64,000 nucleotides of DNA from Amycolatopsis acididurans (GCF_012328925.1 NZ_JAAXLS010000035.1:1-64000); one strand, 5' to 3'. Positions 8,944 through 17,745 are shown, counted from the stretch's first letter. The notes: generated from the letters alone by a model not told the origin. Made by a program: numbers and translations.

Positions 8944-9055
8944 GCGGTCAGCTTACTGATCCGACCGGCCCCGAGCAGCAGGTAACCGTTGCCACGCAAG
9001 CCGGACGGCCGTGACTGCGGCCGGATCGGTCCCGAACGGCACGTACAGTGGGCCG

Positions 9056-9859
9056 GTGAGTCCCGAACCCGATCTCGTGACCGGCGATGCGGTCGTGCTC
9101 GAGCTTCGGCTCGCGCGGCTGGCCAGCCGGGGGCTCGCGTTCGCGCTCGACGTGTTGGTTCAGGCCGTGCTGCTGGTGGCGCTCGTGCTCGTCGTGGTGC
9201 TCGCGGGCCCGGACGACGGGGCGTTGCGGGCCGCGGTGCTGTTGAGCGTGCTGGTGCTGGTGCGAGTCGGGTATCCCGTGCTGTTCGAGACGCTCACCGG
9301 CGGGCGCACCCTCGGGAAAATGGCGTTCGGCCTGCGCGTGGTGCGCGACGACGGCGGACCGATCCGGTTCCGGCAGGCGCTGACGCGCGGGCTGGCCGGC
9401 GCCATCGTGGACTTCGGGCCGGTGCCGGTCTGGAGCATCGTGGCGCTGGTGGTGTCGCTGTGCTCGTCGAAATCGAAGCGGGTCGGCGACTTCCTCGCGG
9501 GCACCGTGGTGGTGCAGGAGCGTGCGCCCGAAACGCCCGCCCCGATGATCAGCATGCCGCCGATGCTCATGACGTGGGCGCAGGGGCTGGAGTTGTCCGG
9601 CCTGCCCGACGATCTGGCGCTCGCGGCGCGGCAGTACCTGGGCCGCTATTCGGCGCTGCGCCCCGACGCCAGGGATGCCCTGGGCTACCGCCTGACACAC
9701 GAAGTCGCGTCGTGGATCGGGACACCGCCCCCGCCGGAGGTGCCGCCCTGGATGTACCTCATGGCCGTCCTCGCCGAACGCCGCAACCGGTTGGCCGGCA
9801 CGACGAGTGGGCAGCCATACCCGCCGGGGCAGGGCGGGCCGTTCGCCCCGCCGGGTTAG
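9056..9859 (+). CDS. RDD family membrane protein
   Basis: 267 aa. The RDD family signature appears as ASRGLAFALDVLVQA (the Arg-Asp pair at the start of helix 1) and TGGRTLGKMAFGLRVV. The core has two to three membrane helices, and a C-terminal cytosolic region contains LALAARQYLGRY and ends in a proline/glycine-rich tail. The start is placed at GTG 9056 because TACAGT lies 7 nt upstream, as in a leaderless transcript; the frame stays open to 9011. It is divergent from SpoIIM (compare Rv3695 beside Rv3694c) and overlaps the convergent metallopeptidase by 4 nt. The transported substrate, if any, is unknown. Confidence 0.85.
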   Translation: MSPEPDLVTGDAVVLELRLARLASRGLAFALDVLVQAVLLVALVLVVVLAGPDDGALRAAVLLSVLVLVRVGYPVLFETLTGGRTLGKMAFGLRVVRDDGGPIRFRQALTRGLAGAIVDFGPVPVWSIVALVVSLCSSKSKRVGDFLAGTVVVQERAPETPAPMISMPPMLMTWAQGLELSGLPDDLALAARQYLGRYSALRPDARDALGYRLTHEVASWIGTPPPPEVPPWMYLMAVLAERRNRLAGTTSGQPYPPGQGGPFAPPG

Positions 9860-10914
9860 CTGACGTCGGAACCGGGCGCGGAGAAGGTGTTGCACTGCGC
9901 GAGCCGGTCGCTCTGCGCGCCTTTCCGCCACCAGGCCGCGTAGTGGGCGTTGGTGCCGTGGTCGTGGCTGCCGGAGGTGTTGTCGCCGCGGGTGTCCTGG
10001 TCGCTCCAGGCCGTGTCGAACACCTTCTGCGTGATCGTCCCGCCGCGGTTGGCGGTGGCGCCCATGAACATCCCGGAGAAGCACTGCGCCTGCAGCTCCT
10101 TGCGGCGGGACATCTCCTGCCCGCCCGGGCTGTCCTCGCCCTGCTGGTAGATCACGTTCCACGCCGCGTCCATGATGCCGACCAGGTCCTGCACGTGATG
10201 GCCGTACTCGTGCGCGAACAGGGCGAGGTAGACGCCGGGCTTGTTGCCGTACTGGTCGGTCTGCAGGCCGCGCCACGGCACGTACAGATGGTCCTTGCAG
10301 TAGTAGGCCGCGGTGGCGACGCCGACGTTGATCGTGCCGCAGTCGGTGGTGAAGCTGCTGCCCGTCGGGAACTCCAGCTGCGGCGGGTGGAACGGCAGGC
10401 CGAGCTCGGACAGCAGGTCGCTCCACCGTGCGTTGAGGCAGTCCGCGGCGGCCGTGAAGAACGCCTCCGACGCGGCCGGGTCGCTCGGCCAGCCGGGCAC
10501 GGCGCACGGGGCGTTGGACAGGCCCATGGTGGGGTCCGCCATCAGCGGGTGGTCGGCCAGCGCGAGGATCTTGTGCGGTCCGCCGTAGGTCGGCTGTGTC
10601 GATGACGAACTGCTCGGCGACGACGACGTCGTGCGGGAGGTGCTCGACGGCGACCAGCGCGTCGAACTGGGGCTTTGCGTCGTCGTCAGCGTGCCGTAGG
10701 TGGCCGCGTTGCTCGTGGGCCTCGAGGGCGTGGCCACGACGGCGACCGTGACCACGAGGCCGATCAGCACGACGGCGGACAGGCTCAGCGCGACGATCAG
10801 CCCGGTGTGGCTCTTCTTGGGCGGCGGGGGCGGCCACTGCTGCTGGGGCGGCCACTGGTTCGGTGACTGCCACGGCTGTTGCGGCCGTGGCGGCCAAGGT
10901 GGTGGCTGGGACAT
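9856..10914 (-). CDS. Second neutral zinc metallopeptidase (YpfJ/PF04228-type)
   Basis: 352 aa, a paralog of the gene at 1949-2890 with near-identical motifs: HEYGHHVQ (near residue 232), RRKELQAQCFSGMF and DQDTRGDNTSGSHDHG. It differs at the N-terminus: about 45 Pro/Gln/Trp-rich cytosolic residues, then a membrane anchor (about 48-72) and a Ser/Thr-rich spacer before the catalytic domain. The ATG at 10914 is preferred over a GTG at 10950 because GGGAGAAG lies upstream of it. The two copies share a promoter-proximal CTATGCTGAC sequence and bracket the DUF58 cluster. Confidence 0.85.
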   Translation of the reverse strand: MSQPPPWPPRPQQPWQSPNQWPPQQQWPPPPPKKSHTGLIVALSLSAVVLIGLVVTVAVVATPSRPTSNAATYGTLTTTQSPSSTRWSPSSTSRTTSSSPSSSSSTQPTYGGPHKILALADHPLMADPTMGLSNAPCAVPGWPSDPAASEAFFTAAADCLNARWSDLLSELGLPFHPPQLEFPTGSSFTTDCGTINVGVATAAYYCKDHLYVPWRGLQTDQYGNKPGVYLALFAHEYGHHVQDLVGIMDAAWNVIYQQGEDSPGGQEMSRRKELQAQCFSGMFMGATANRGGTITQKVFDTAWSDQDTRGDNTSGSHDHGTNAHYAAWWRKGAQSDRLAQCNTFSAPGSDVS

Positions 10915-11002
10915 CGCCGGCTGCTTCTCCCATACGGCTTCCGAGCACACCGGCGGAGGTTCGGCATGCGTCGGTCAGCATAGAGGGCGGCCCGGCGCGG
11001 AG

Positions 11003-11024
11003 GCGAAGATCTTCGCGAATTCGC
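11003..11024. promoter_or_regulatory. Overlapping palindromes, candidate operator
   Basis: GCGAAGATCTTCGC (11003-11016) is a perfect 14-bp palindrome. It runs into GCGAATTCGC (11015-11024), also perfect; TTCGCGAA forms a third. They lie about 20 bp upstream of the putative -10 (TATGCT on the minus strand, 10976-10981) of the second metallopeptidase gene, so a DNA-binding dimer could act here. No regulator is identified. Confidence 0.35.
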
Positions 11025-11056
11025 AGGTCAACGCCTCAGTGAGGCGCTGGGCAGGG

Positions 11057-11839
11057 TCAGCCGAGTGCCGCCGCCACCAGCCGCTCGCTCAGGGCGCGGA
11101 GGTTGCGCCTGGCCTCGGGGTCGGCGGCCTGGGCGTTGGGCCGAGACCGCGTGGTGCCGTTGAAGTACGCGCCGGTCACGTCGTCCGAGGCGCGGATCAG
11201 GCGCAGGACGGCGGCCCCGCCCTCTTCGATGGTGCTCATCGAGCCGGCGCCCGATTCGCGGACCATCGTGGTGGGCATCATCGTCGCCGGGTGCAGGGCG
11301 TTCACCGTCACGCCCGTCCCGGCCAGCTCTTCGGCCAGGTCGATGGTGAACATGATCTGCGCGAGTTTGCTCTGGCTGTACGCCCGCATGCCGTCGTAGG
11401 ACCTGGTCAGCATCGGGTCCGCGAAGTCGATGGGGGACTGGCCGACCGAAGCCACGTTGACGACCTTCGCCGGGGCGGACGCCCGCAGCAGCGGCAGCAG
11501 GCGCCGGGTCAGGTGGTGGCCCGCCAGGTAGTTCACCGCGAACCGCAGCTCGACGCCGTCGGGGCTCTCCTCTCGTCGCGAGAAATCCGAACCCGTGCCG
11601 ATGCCCGCGTTGTTCACCAGCACATCGAGCCGGTCGTGGCGCGCCAGGATCTCGTCGGCCAGCCGGTCCACCTGACGCAGCTCGGCGAGGTCCGCCCGCA
11701 CCGTCTCCGCGCCCAGTTCGGCCAGTTCCGCCAGCCGTGCCTCGTTCCGACCGTGCGCGATGACCCGCTCGCCCGACTTCACCAGCTCGCCCGCGACGTA
11801 CCGGCCCAGCCCGTCGGTCGCTCCGGTAATGAGGATCAT
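11057..11839 (-). CDS. Short-chain dehydrogenase/reductase (SDR)
   Basis: 260 aa from the ATG at 11839; a longer frame upstream has no conserved sequence. The Rossmann cofactor motif is TGATDGLG (residues 5-12), NNAG follows near residue 81, and the catalytic pair YSQSK gives Tyr and Lys near residues 150-154 with the Ser in VASVGQSPIDF. The oxidoreductase substrate cannot be predicted. The gene is divergent from the M16 protease gene, with about 100 bp between. A small inverted repeat (CGCCTCA/TGAGGCG, 11032-11046) just past the stop could be a weak terminator. Confidence 0.85.
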   Translation of the reverse strand: MILITGATDGLGRYVAGELVKSGERVIAHGRNEARLAELAELGAETVRADLAELRQVDRLADEILARHDRLDVLVNNAGIGTGSDFSRREESPDGVELRFAVNYLAGHHLTRRLLPLLRASAPAKVVNVASVGQSPIDFADPMLTRSYDGMRAYSQSKLAQIMFTIDLAEELAGTGVTVNALHPATMMPTTMVRESGAGSMSTIEEGGAAVLRLIRASDDVTGAYFNGTTRSRPNAQAADPEARRNLRALSERLVAAALG

Positions 11840-11942
11840 GCCGCCGACGCTAGTCGCGCACCGCCGTCGAGGAGAAGGACGACGCCCTTTTTCGCGGTCG
11901 TACCCCGTCCGGGGCTCGCCCGATGGCCGTATGGTGGGGCCT

Positions 11943-13217
11943 ATGGCCGCACCCGAGAACTTGCGCTTCACCCTGGACAACGGCTTACGCGTGGTCCTCG
12001 CGCCGGATCCGACCGCGCCGGTCGTCGGCGTGTCCGTGCACTACGACGTGGGCTTCCGCTCCGAGCCGGAGGGACGCACCGGTTTCGCGCACCTTTTCGA
12101 GCACCTGATGTTCCAGGGCAGTGAGAGCCTGGAGAAGCTGGCGCACTTCAAGATCGTGCAGTCCAGCGGCGGCACCTTCAACGGGTCGACCCATCCCGAC
12201 TACACCGACTACTTCGAGGTGCTGCCCTCGGCCGCGCTGGAGCGTGCGCTGTTCCTCGAGGCCGACCGGATGCGCGCGCCGAAGCTGACGCAGGAGAACC
12301 TCGCCAACCAGATCGACGTGGTCAAGGAGGAGATCCGGCTCAACGTGCTGAACCGGCCCTACGGCGGCTTCCCGTGGATCCTGCTGCCGCCGGTGCTGTA
12401 CCAGACCTTTCCCAACGCGCACAACGGTTACGGCGACTTCACCGATCTCGAGCAGGCCACGCTGGAGGACTGCGCGGCCTTCTTCGACACCTACTACGCG
12501 CCGGCCAATGCCGTGCTCACCGTCGCGGGCGACTTCGAGTCCGACGCCACGCGCGAGCTGATCGAGAAGCACTTCGGCGACGTGCCCTCCCGGCCGGCGC
12601 CGCCCAAGCGGTCCTTCGCCGAACCGCCGCCGCAGGGCGAGGTTCGCGGCAACCACGTCGATCCGCACGCGCCGATGCCCGCGCTCGCGGTCGGCTACCG
12701 GATGCCCGACCCCATCAACGATCTGGACGGCTACCTCGCCAACCTGGTGCTGGCCGGGGTGCTCACCGACGGCGACGGTTCGCGGTTGCAGCAGCGGCTG
12801 GTGCACCGCGAGCCGCTGGTCACCGACATCGGCGCCGGCGCCGGGCTCTTCGGCCCGTTCGAGGCGCGGGATCCCGACACCTTCTCGGTCACCGCGATCC
12901 ACACGCCGGACGTCTCGCCGGAGCGGGTGCTGGGCGCGCTGGACGAGGAACTGGAGAAGCTGGCGGCCACGCCTCCGGACGCGCAGGAGCTGGCCAAGGT
13001 CACCGCGCGCTGGAGCGCGAGCCTGCACTCGGAGCACGACCGGCTGGTGTCGCGCACGCTGGGGCTCGGCTCGTTCGAGCTGCTCTACGGCGACCCGTCA
13101 CTGATGTACCGGCTGGCCGACCGCATGGCGGCCGTCACCGCGGAGGACGTCGCGGCCGCCGCGAAGGCGCTGCGCCCGGATTCGCGGGCGGTCCTGCTGG
13201 TGGAGCCGAAGTCCTGA
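11943..13217 (+). CDS. M16 family zinc protease, catalytic subunit
   Basis: 424 aa. The inverted zinc motif HxxEH is present as HLFEH (His50, Glu53, His54), with a third ligand probably Glu130 in VKEEIRL about 75 residues downstream. This is the catalytic half of a bacterial two-subunit M16B protease. The ATG at 11943 follows TATGGT with 7 nt spacing, consistent with a leaderless mRNA. The partner subunit lies 88 nt downstream at 13306. These proteins are generally cytosolic; no signal peptide is seen. The substrate is unknown. Confidence 0.9.
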   Translation: MAAPENLRFTLDNGLRVVLAPDPTAPVVGVSVHYDVGFRSEPEGRTGFAHLFEHLMFQGSESLEKLAHFKIVQSSGGTFNGSTHPDYTDYFEVLPSAALERALFLEADRMRAPKLTQENLANQIDVVKEEIRLNVLNRPYGGFPWILLPPVLYQTFPNAHNGYGDFTDLEQATLEDCAAFFDTYYAPANAVLTVAGDFESDATRELIEKHFGDVPSRPAPPKRSFAEPPPQGEVRGNHVDPHAPMPALAVGYRMPDPINDLDGYLANLVLAGVLTDGDGSRLQQRLVHREPLVTDIGAGAGLFGPFEARDPDTFSVTAIHTPDVSPERVLGALDEELEKLAATPPDAQELAKVTARWSASLHSEHDRLVSRTLGLGSFELLYGDPSLMYRLADRMAAVTAEDVAAAAKALRPDSRAVLLVEPKS

Positions 13218-13278
13218 GGACCACACGGAGCGAGCCCGGCCACGGGGCGCTCGCGCGCGAGGGCCGACCGGGTGCGGG
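13216..13278 (+). repeat. Copy A of an intergenic element shared with 19066-19110
   Basis: The segment between the two M16 genes contains GAGGACCACACG (13216-13227) and, further on, GGGCCGACCGGGTGCGGG (13261-13278). Both blocks recur in the same order upstream of cobD, with one base changed in the second and a shorter spacer (25 instead of 45 nt from block to block). Both copies precede the start codon of the downstream gene, so the pair may be a structured leader or a small dispersed repeat. Confidence 0.5.
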
Positions 13279-13305
13279 CCTCCCGCACGATACCGAGGAG
13301 AGCAA

Positions 13306-14691
13306 GTGAGCACAGCTACCCATCGCACCGCGGAGGAGATCGGCCGCACCGCGGGCGGACCGAGGCCCGTCCCGGCGCTCGGCGCGCAGAAAGCCGCCGC
13401 CGATCTGTCGCATGTGGACACCACGCTGGCCAACGGGCTGCGCGTGCTGAGCGTGCGCAAGGCGAACGTGCCGCTCGTCGAGGCCAGGTTGCGGATCCCG
13501 TTCGCGGGTGAGGATGCGATGCACGCGGCCACGGCCGAGGTGCTCGCGGAGACGATGCTGACCGGCACCGAGCGCCGGGACCGGGTCGAGATCGACACCG
13601 AGCTGGCGCTGATCGGCGGCGAGCTGAGCGTCACCGTTGATCCGGAACGCCTTGCCATCAACGGAAACGCGCTCGCGAGCGGGCTGCCGACGCTGTTCGA
13701 CGTGCTCGCCGACGCGCTCACCTCGGCGTCCTATGTGGACGAAGAGGTGGCCCGCGAGTCGGCGCGTCTCGTCGAGCGGCTGGCGGTGTCGCGTACGCAG
13801 CCGCGGGTGATCGCGCGCGAGGCCCTGCTCAAGCACTGCTACGGCGACCACCCGGTGACGCGGGAGATACCGCAGGCCGAGGATGTCGCGAAGGTGACCG
13901 CGGAGCGGGTGCGCGCGCTGCACTCCCGCGCCGTGCTGCCGCGCGGTTCGGTGCTGGTGCTCGTCGGCGACTTCGACCCGCACGGCGTGATCGGCGACGT
14001 GGAGAAGGCCTTGCAGGGCTGGCAGTCCGACGCTTCGGCGGCCGTACTGCCGCAGCTGCCGACGTTGAGCGGCGGCGACGTGCTGCTCGTGCCGAGGGCC
14101 GGTGCCGTGCAGTCGCAGATCAGGCTCATCGGGCAGGCGCTGCCGCGCACCGACGAGCGTTACGCCGCGCTGCAGCTCGCGAACCTGGCCTTCGGCGGAT
14201 ACTTCTCCTCCCGGCTCGTCGAGAACATCCGCGAGGACAAGGGATACACCTACAGCGCACACTCCGGCTTCGAGTTCAGCGGTTCGACGGCGACGGTCGG
14301 GGTGGACGCCGACACCGCGAACGAGGTGACCGCCGCGGCGGTGCTGGAGACCTTCTACGAACTGGGCAAGATCGCGCTGGTCCCGCCGACCGAGGACGAG
14401 GTCGAGTCGGTGCGGCAGTACGCGGTCGGTTCGCTCGTCACCTCCACCGCGTCCCAGGCGGGCCTGGCCAGCCAGCTCGCCGCGCTCGCCGGAAACGGGC
14501 TCGGCGTGGAGTGGCTGGCCGGGCATCCGGGCAGGCTGTCCGCGGTGACCGTGGACGAGGTGGCGCAGGCGGCGCTGGACTTCTTCGCCCCTGCCCGGTT
14601 CACCGGCGTGGTCGTCGGCGACGCGGACTCGCTCGCGCCGAGACTGGCCGCGCTGGGCGGATTCAGCGTGGGAGAGCCTGGCAAAGCATGA
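13306..14691 (+). CDS. M16 family protease homolog lacking HxxEH, substrate-binding subunit
   Basis: 461 aa. The fold and length match M16B proteins, but the position of the zinc motif reads HAATAEVLAETML, with no HxxEH, so it cannot bind catalytic zinc. It keeps the complementary Arg/Tyr region (SSRLVENIREDKGYTYSAHS), which in heterodimeric M16B enzymes supplies substrate-binding residues. With the upstream gene it should form a two-subunit protease. The GTG start has a GAGGAGAGC ribosome binding site. The first 35 residues are an extension. The stop overlaps the nudC start. Confidence 0.88.
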   Translation: MSTATHRTAEEIGRTAGGPRPVPALGAQKAAADLSHVDTTLANGLRVLSVRKANVPLVEARLRIPFAGEDAMHAATAEVLAETMLTGTERRDRVEIDTELALIGGELSVTVDPERLAINGNALASGLPTLFDVLADALTSASYVDEEVARESARLVERLAVSRTQPRVIAREALLKHCYGDHPVTREIPQAEDVAKVTAERVRALHSRAVLPRGSVLVLVGDFDPHGVIGDVEKALQGWQSDASAAVLPQLPTLSGGDVLLVPRAGAVQSQIRLIGQALPRTDERYAALQLANLAFGGYFSSRLVENIREDKGYTYSAHSGFEFSGSTATVGVDADTANEVTAAAVLETFYELGKIALVPPTEDEVESVRQYAVGSLVTSTASQAGLASQLAALAGNGLGVEWLAGHPGRLSAVTVDEVAQAALDFFAPARFTGVVVGDADSLAPRLAALGGFSVGEPGKA

Positions 14692-15749
14692 CTTCCCCGT
14701 TCGAGCTCGGCAAGCTCCCCACCCTGTCCAGGTCCACTGTGGACCGCCAAGAGACATTGCGCACCAACGCCGACCGGCTCGTCGCGCGATGGCCGGAGGC
14801 GCACGTCCTGCTGCTGGACGACAAGGCGCGCACACCCGTGCGCGAGGACGAGAACGCGACGCGCGGCGTCTCCGGTGAGGGTGGTGGCGAGCGCCGGGCG
14901 GGCGAGTCGGCGCTGGCCACGCGCAAGGCACTGCAGTTCGGCGACACCCCGCCGGAGGACGCGGTGTTCCTCGGCGAGTGGCAGGGCGCGGACTACTGGA
15001 CGCTGCCGGGCAGCCCGTCCGGCGAGCCCGAGGTCGTCCGGATTCCGGGCAGCTGGGGGATGATCGAGGAGATCCCCAGGGTCGACGGCGAGCTGTGGGT
15101 CGATCTGCGGGCCTACGGGGACCGGCTGGACGACACGTCGGCGGGGCTGTTCACCACCGCGCAGGCGCTGCGGATCTGGCACCGGCAGGCCCGGTTCTGC
15201 GCGAAATGCGGTGGCCAGGTGCGGCGGGTCCAGTTCGGCTGGGCGACCCGGTGCGAGAACTGCGGCCGCGAGGAGTACCCGCGCACGGACCCGGCGGTCA
15301 TCTGCCTCGTGCACGACGAGGTCGGGGTGAACGGGGAGCACGTGCTGCTCGCGCGCCAGCCGGTGTGGCCGGAGGGCCGGTACTCGGTGCTCGCCGGGTT
15401 CGTGGAGGCCGGGGAGTCGCTGGAAGGCTGCGTGGTGCGCGAGATCCGGGAGGAGGTCGGCGCGCAGGTCCGGGACGTGCGGTACCTGGGCAGCCAGCCG
15501 TGGCCGTTCCCGCGTTCGATCATGCTCGGGTTCGCCGCCCGCGCCGACAAGGCGCCCCCGCTGCGGCCCGCGGACGGCGAGATCGAAGAGGCGCTGTGGG
15601 TCTCGCGCGCGGACGTGCGTGCGGCGTTCGAGAGCGAGGGCCGTCCGGTGCCGCTCACCGGTACCGGCTCGACGATCATGTTGCCGGGCAACTCGTCCAT
15701 CGCCCGCGTGATGCTGGAGGCCTGGGCCTACGCCGAGTCGGGCGCCTGA
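14688..15749 (+). CDS. nudC: NAD(H) pyrophosphatase NudC
   Basis: 353 aa, start ATG overlapping the M16 stop (ATGA). It has an N-terminal domain, a zinc ribbon with Cys171/Cys174 and Cys189/Cys192 (CAKC, CENC), and a Nudix box from about residue 237 (GFVEAGESLEG, then REIREEVGA). The NudC-specific SQPWPFPRS motif follows. NudC hydrolyses NADH to NMNH and AMP and removes NAD caps from RNA in studied bacteria. A 20-30 residue Gly/Glu/Arg-rich insertion in the N-terminal domain (VSGEGGGERRAGES) looks lineage-specific. Confidence 0.93.
   Translation: MTSPFELGKLPTLSRSTVDRQETLRTNADRLVARWPEAHVLLLDDKARTPVREDENATRGVSGEGGGERRAGESALATRKALQFGDTPPEDAVFLGEWQGADYWTLPGSPSGEPEVVRIPGSWGMIEEIPRVDGELWVDLRAYGDRLDDTSAGLFTTAQALRIWHRQARFCAKCGGQVRRVQFGWATRCENCGREEYPRTDPAVICLVHDEVGVNGEHVLLARQPVWPEGRYSVLAGFVEAGESLEGCVVREIREEVGAQVRDVRYLGSQPWPFPRSIMLGFAARADKAPPLRPADGEIEEALWVSRADVRAAFESEGRPVPLTGTGSTIMLPGNSSIARVMLEAWAYAESGA
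14732..14744. repeat. GTCCACTGTGGAC palindrome, copy 1 (in nudC)
   Basis: This 13-bp palindrome with one central base lies inside nudC and encodes Ser-Thr-Val-Asp in frame. It is one of five exact copies in the window. Confidence 0.8.
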
Positions 15750-15750
15750 C

Positions 15751-16116
15751 ATGCGCATGGCCAACGAGGGGCTCGCGTTCCTGCTGGAGCTGCTCGCCTT
15801 GGCCGCGCTGGCGTACTGGGGTCTGGCGGAGGTCGCGTGGGCCGGCATCGGTGCGCCCGCGCTCGCCGCGGTGCTGTGGGGACTGTTCGCCGCGCCGCGG
15901 GCGACGTTCACGTTGCCGGTCGTGGGTGTGCTGCTGGTCAAGGTGCTGGTGTTCGGCTCCGCGGTCGCGGCGCTGATCGCCGTCGGAGCGCTCGTGCCCG
16001 GCATCGTCTTCGGCGTGCTCGTCGTGGTCAACACCGCGATCCTGCAGTACTACCGGGGTAAGAAGGTCCGCTCATTCGGGACCTTCGACCATCGAGACGA
16101 CGGCTCCGCCGAGTGA
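15751..16116 (+). CDS. YrdB/DUF2568 family membrane protein
   Basis: 121 aa with about four closely spaced membrane helices and little else. The opening (GLAFLLELLALAALAYWG) and the WGLFAAPRA loop match the DUF2568 (YrdB) family of small membrane proteins of unknown function. It begins 1 nt after the nudC stop; an alternative ATG two codons in (15757) is also possible. The C-terminus is a short charged cytosolic tail. It is probably part of the M16-nudC transcription unit. Confidence 0.75.
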   Translation: MRMANEGLAFLLELLALAALAYWGLAEVAWAGIGAPALAAVLWGLFAAPRATFTLPVVGVLLVKVLVFGSAVAALIAVGALVPGIVFGVLVVVNTAILQYYRGKKVRSFGTFDHRDDGSAE

Positions 16117-16155
16117 GAGTGGGCGAAGGCCACCGACACCACGCGGGAGACGACG

Positions 16156-16326
16156 ATGAACCTGGAGCTGAGCGACGATGAGGTCACCGCGCTGAGCGAG
16201 CTGCTGGCGGCTCGCCTCGGCGACATGTCCGCCGAGATCGAAGCCACCGACAACCCGGTCTTCCGGCGGCAACTGCGCGAGCGCCGCGACCTGCTGAGCG
16301 GAGTGCGGAAACTCCTGGAAGGCTGA
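16156..16326 (+). CDS. Small conserved hypothetical protein (56 aa)
   Basis: 56 aa, highly charged and predicted all-helical, with MNLELSDDEVTALSELL at the N-terminus and NPVFRRQLRERRDLL near the middle. I recognise this as a small soluble family common in actinobacteria, without known function. GGGAGACGACG precedes the ATG as ribosome binding site. GC3 is high and the frame is followed immediately by a perfect hairpin, both supporting a real gene ending the M16-nudC unit. Confidence 0.7.
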   Translation: MNLELSDDEVTALSELLAARLGDMSAEIEATDNPVFRRQLRERRDLLSGVRKLLEG

Positions 16327-16330
16327 AATG

Positions 16331-16368
16331 CCGTGAGGGACCCCACGACCACGAGGGGTCCCTCACGG
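16331..16368. terminator. Perfect hairpin between convergent genes, bidirectional terminator
   Basis: A 14-bp perfect stem (CCGTGAGGGACCCC, 16331-16344, pairing with 16355-16368) encloses a 10-nt loop. It starts 4 nt after the small ORF's stop and ends 6 nt before the end of the gluconate permease gene on the other strand, so it can serve both. There is no U tract, as is usual for actinobacterial terminators. Confidence 0.8.
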
Positions 16369-16374
16369 CTCCGC

Positions 16375-17745
16375 TCAGGTGATCAGGGCGCCGAGCGGCA
16401 GGATGATCGCGATCGCCACCACGGAGATGATCGTCTCCATGATCGACCAGCTCTTGATCGTCTCGCCGACCGAGAGCCCGAAGTACTCCTTCACCAGCCA
16501 GAATCCGGCGTCGTTGACGTGCGAGAAGAACAGCGAGCCGGCCCCGATCGCGAGCACCAGCAACGCCGCGTGGGTCGAGCTCATCGTCGCCGCGAGCGGC
16601 CCGACGATGCCCGCCGCGGACACCGTGGCCACGGTCGCGGAACCGGTCGCAAGCCGGATCGCCACCGCGACCAGCCAGCCCAGCAGCAGCGCCGGGAACG
16701 ACGCACCAGTCGCGAGCTGCGTGATCACCTTGCCCACCCCGGCGTCGACGAGCGTCTGCTTGAAACCGCCGCCGGCGGCGACGATCAGCAGGATCCCGGC
16801 GATCGGGCCGAGCGAGGACGCCACGGTCGAGGTCAGCTTGCCGCGGGAGAAACCGGCGGCCCTGCCGAGCGTGAACATGCCGACGATGACCGCCGCGAGC
16901 AGCGCCACCAGCGGGTCACCGATGAAGTCGAACACCCGGCGGACCTCGCTGCTCTTGGCCGCGAGGATGTCCGAAAGCGCTTTCCCGAGCATCAGCACGA
17001 CCGGCAGCAGCACGGTGATCAGTGTCGCGCCGAAGCTCGGGCGGCGCGCATTGTCCTCATCGGACCGTTCCGGCACGAGGTGTTCGGGCGCGACGGCGTC
17101 GGGCACCCAGCGCGCGGCGAGCTTGCCGAACAGCGGCCCGGCGATGATCACCGACGGGATCGCGACCAGCAGGCCGAAGGCGAGCACGATACCGACGTTG
17201 GCGTTCAGCGCGCCCGCCGCGGCCAGTGGGCCGGGGTGCGGTGGCACAAGGCCGTGCAGCACGGAAAGCCCTGCCAGTGCGGGAATTCCGATGAGCATGA
17301 GCGGTTGCCTGCTGCGTTTGACGACCAGCAGCACGATCGGGATCAGCAGCACGAGGCCGATCTCGAAGAACATCGGCAGCCCGATCAGGGCCGCGACGAG
17401 CGCCATCGCCCACGGCAGCGTGCGTTTGCCGGCGCGGGAGATGATCGTGTCGACGATCTGTTCGGCGCCGCCGGAATCGGCGAGCAGTTTGCCGAGCATC
17501 GCGCCGAGTGCGATCAATACACCGACGGAGGCGACCGTCGAGCCGACCCCGCTTTCGAAACTGCTCAACAGCTTGTCGACGGGCATCCCGGCGATGAGGC
17601 CGAGCACGCCGGAGCCCAGTATCAGGGCCAGGAAGGCGTGCAGTTTGAACGCGCTGATCAGTACCACGATCACGGCGATCGCGATGAGGGTCGCGGCGAT
17701 CAACCGGGTGTCGTGCCCGGTCCACGCTGCGGCAAGGGTGATCAC
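16375..17745 (-). CDS. gntP: Gluconate:H+ symporter, GntP family
   Basis: 456 aa, with about 12-14 membrane helices and GntP-family motifs (LGSGVLGLIAGMPVDK, LVPPHPGPLAAAG, SHVNDAGFWLVKEYF). It imports gluconate, which the kinase encoded just upstream phosphorylates. Start GTG at 17745 overlaps the kinase stop (GTGA) and has AAGGAG 7 nt upstream; an ATG at 17766 inside the kinase gene is rejected for that reason. The pair is translationally coupled and probably controlled by the divergent FadR-type regulator. Confidence 0.92.
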   Translation of the reverse strand: MITLAAAWTGHDTRLIAATLIAIAVIVVLISAFKLHAFLALILGSGVLGLIAGMPVDKLLSSFESGVGSTVASVGVLIALGAMLGKLLADSGGAEQIVDTIISRAGKRTLPWAMALVAALIGLPMFFEIGLVLLIPIVLLVVKRSRQPLMLIGIPALAGLSVLHGLVPPHPGPLAAAGALNANVGIVLAFGLLVAIPSVIIAGPLFGKLAARWVPDAVAPEHLVPERSDEDNARRPSFGATLITVLLPVVLMLGKALSDILAAKSSEVRRVFDFIGDPLVALLAAVIVGMFTLGRAAGFSRGKLTSTVASSLGPIAGILLIVAAGGGFKQTLVDAGVGKVITQLATGASFPALLLGWLVAVAIRLATGSATVATVSAAGIVGPLAATMSSTHAALLVLAIGAGSLFFSHVNDAGFWLVKEYFGLSVGETIKSWSIMETIISVVAIAIILPLGALIT

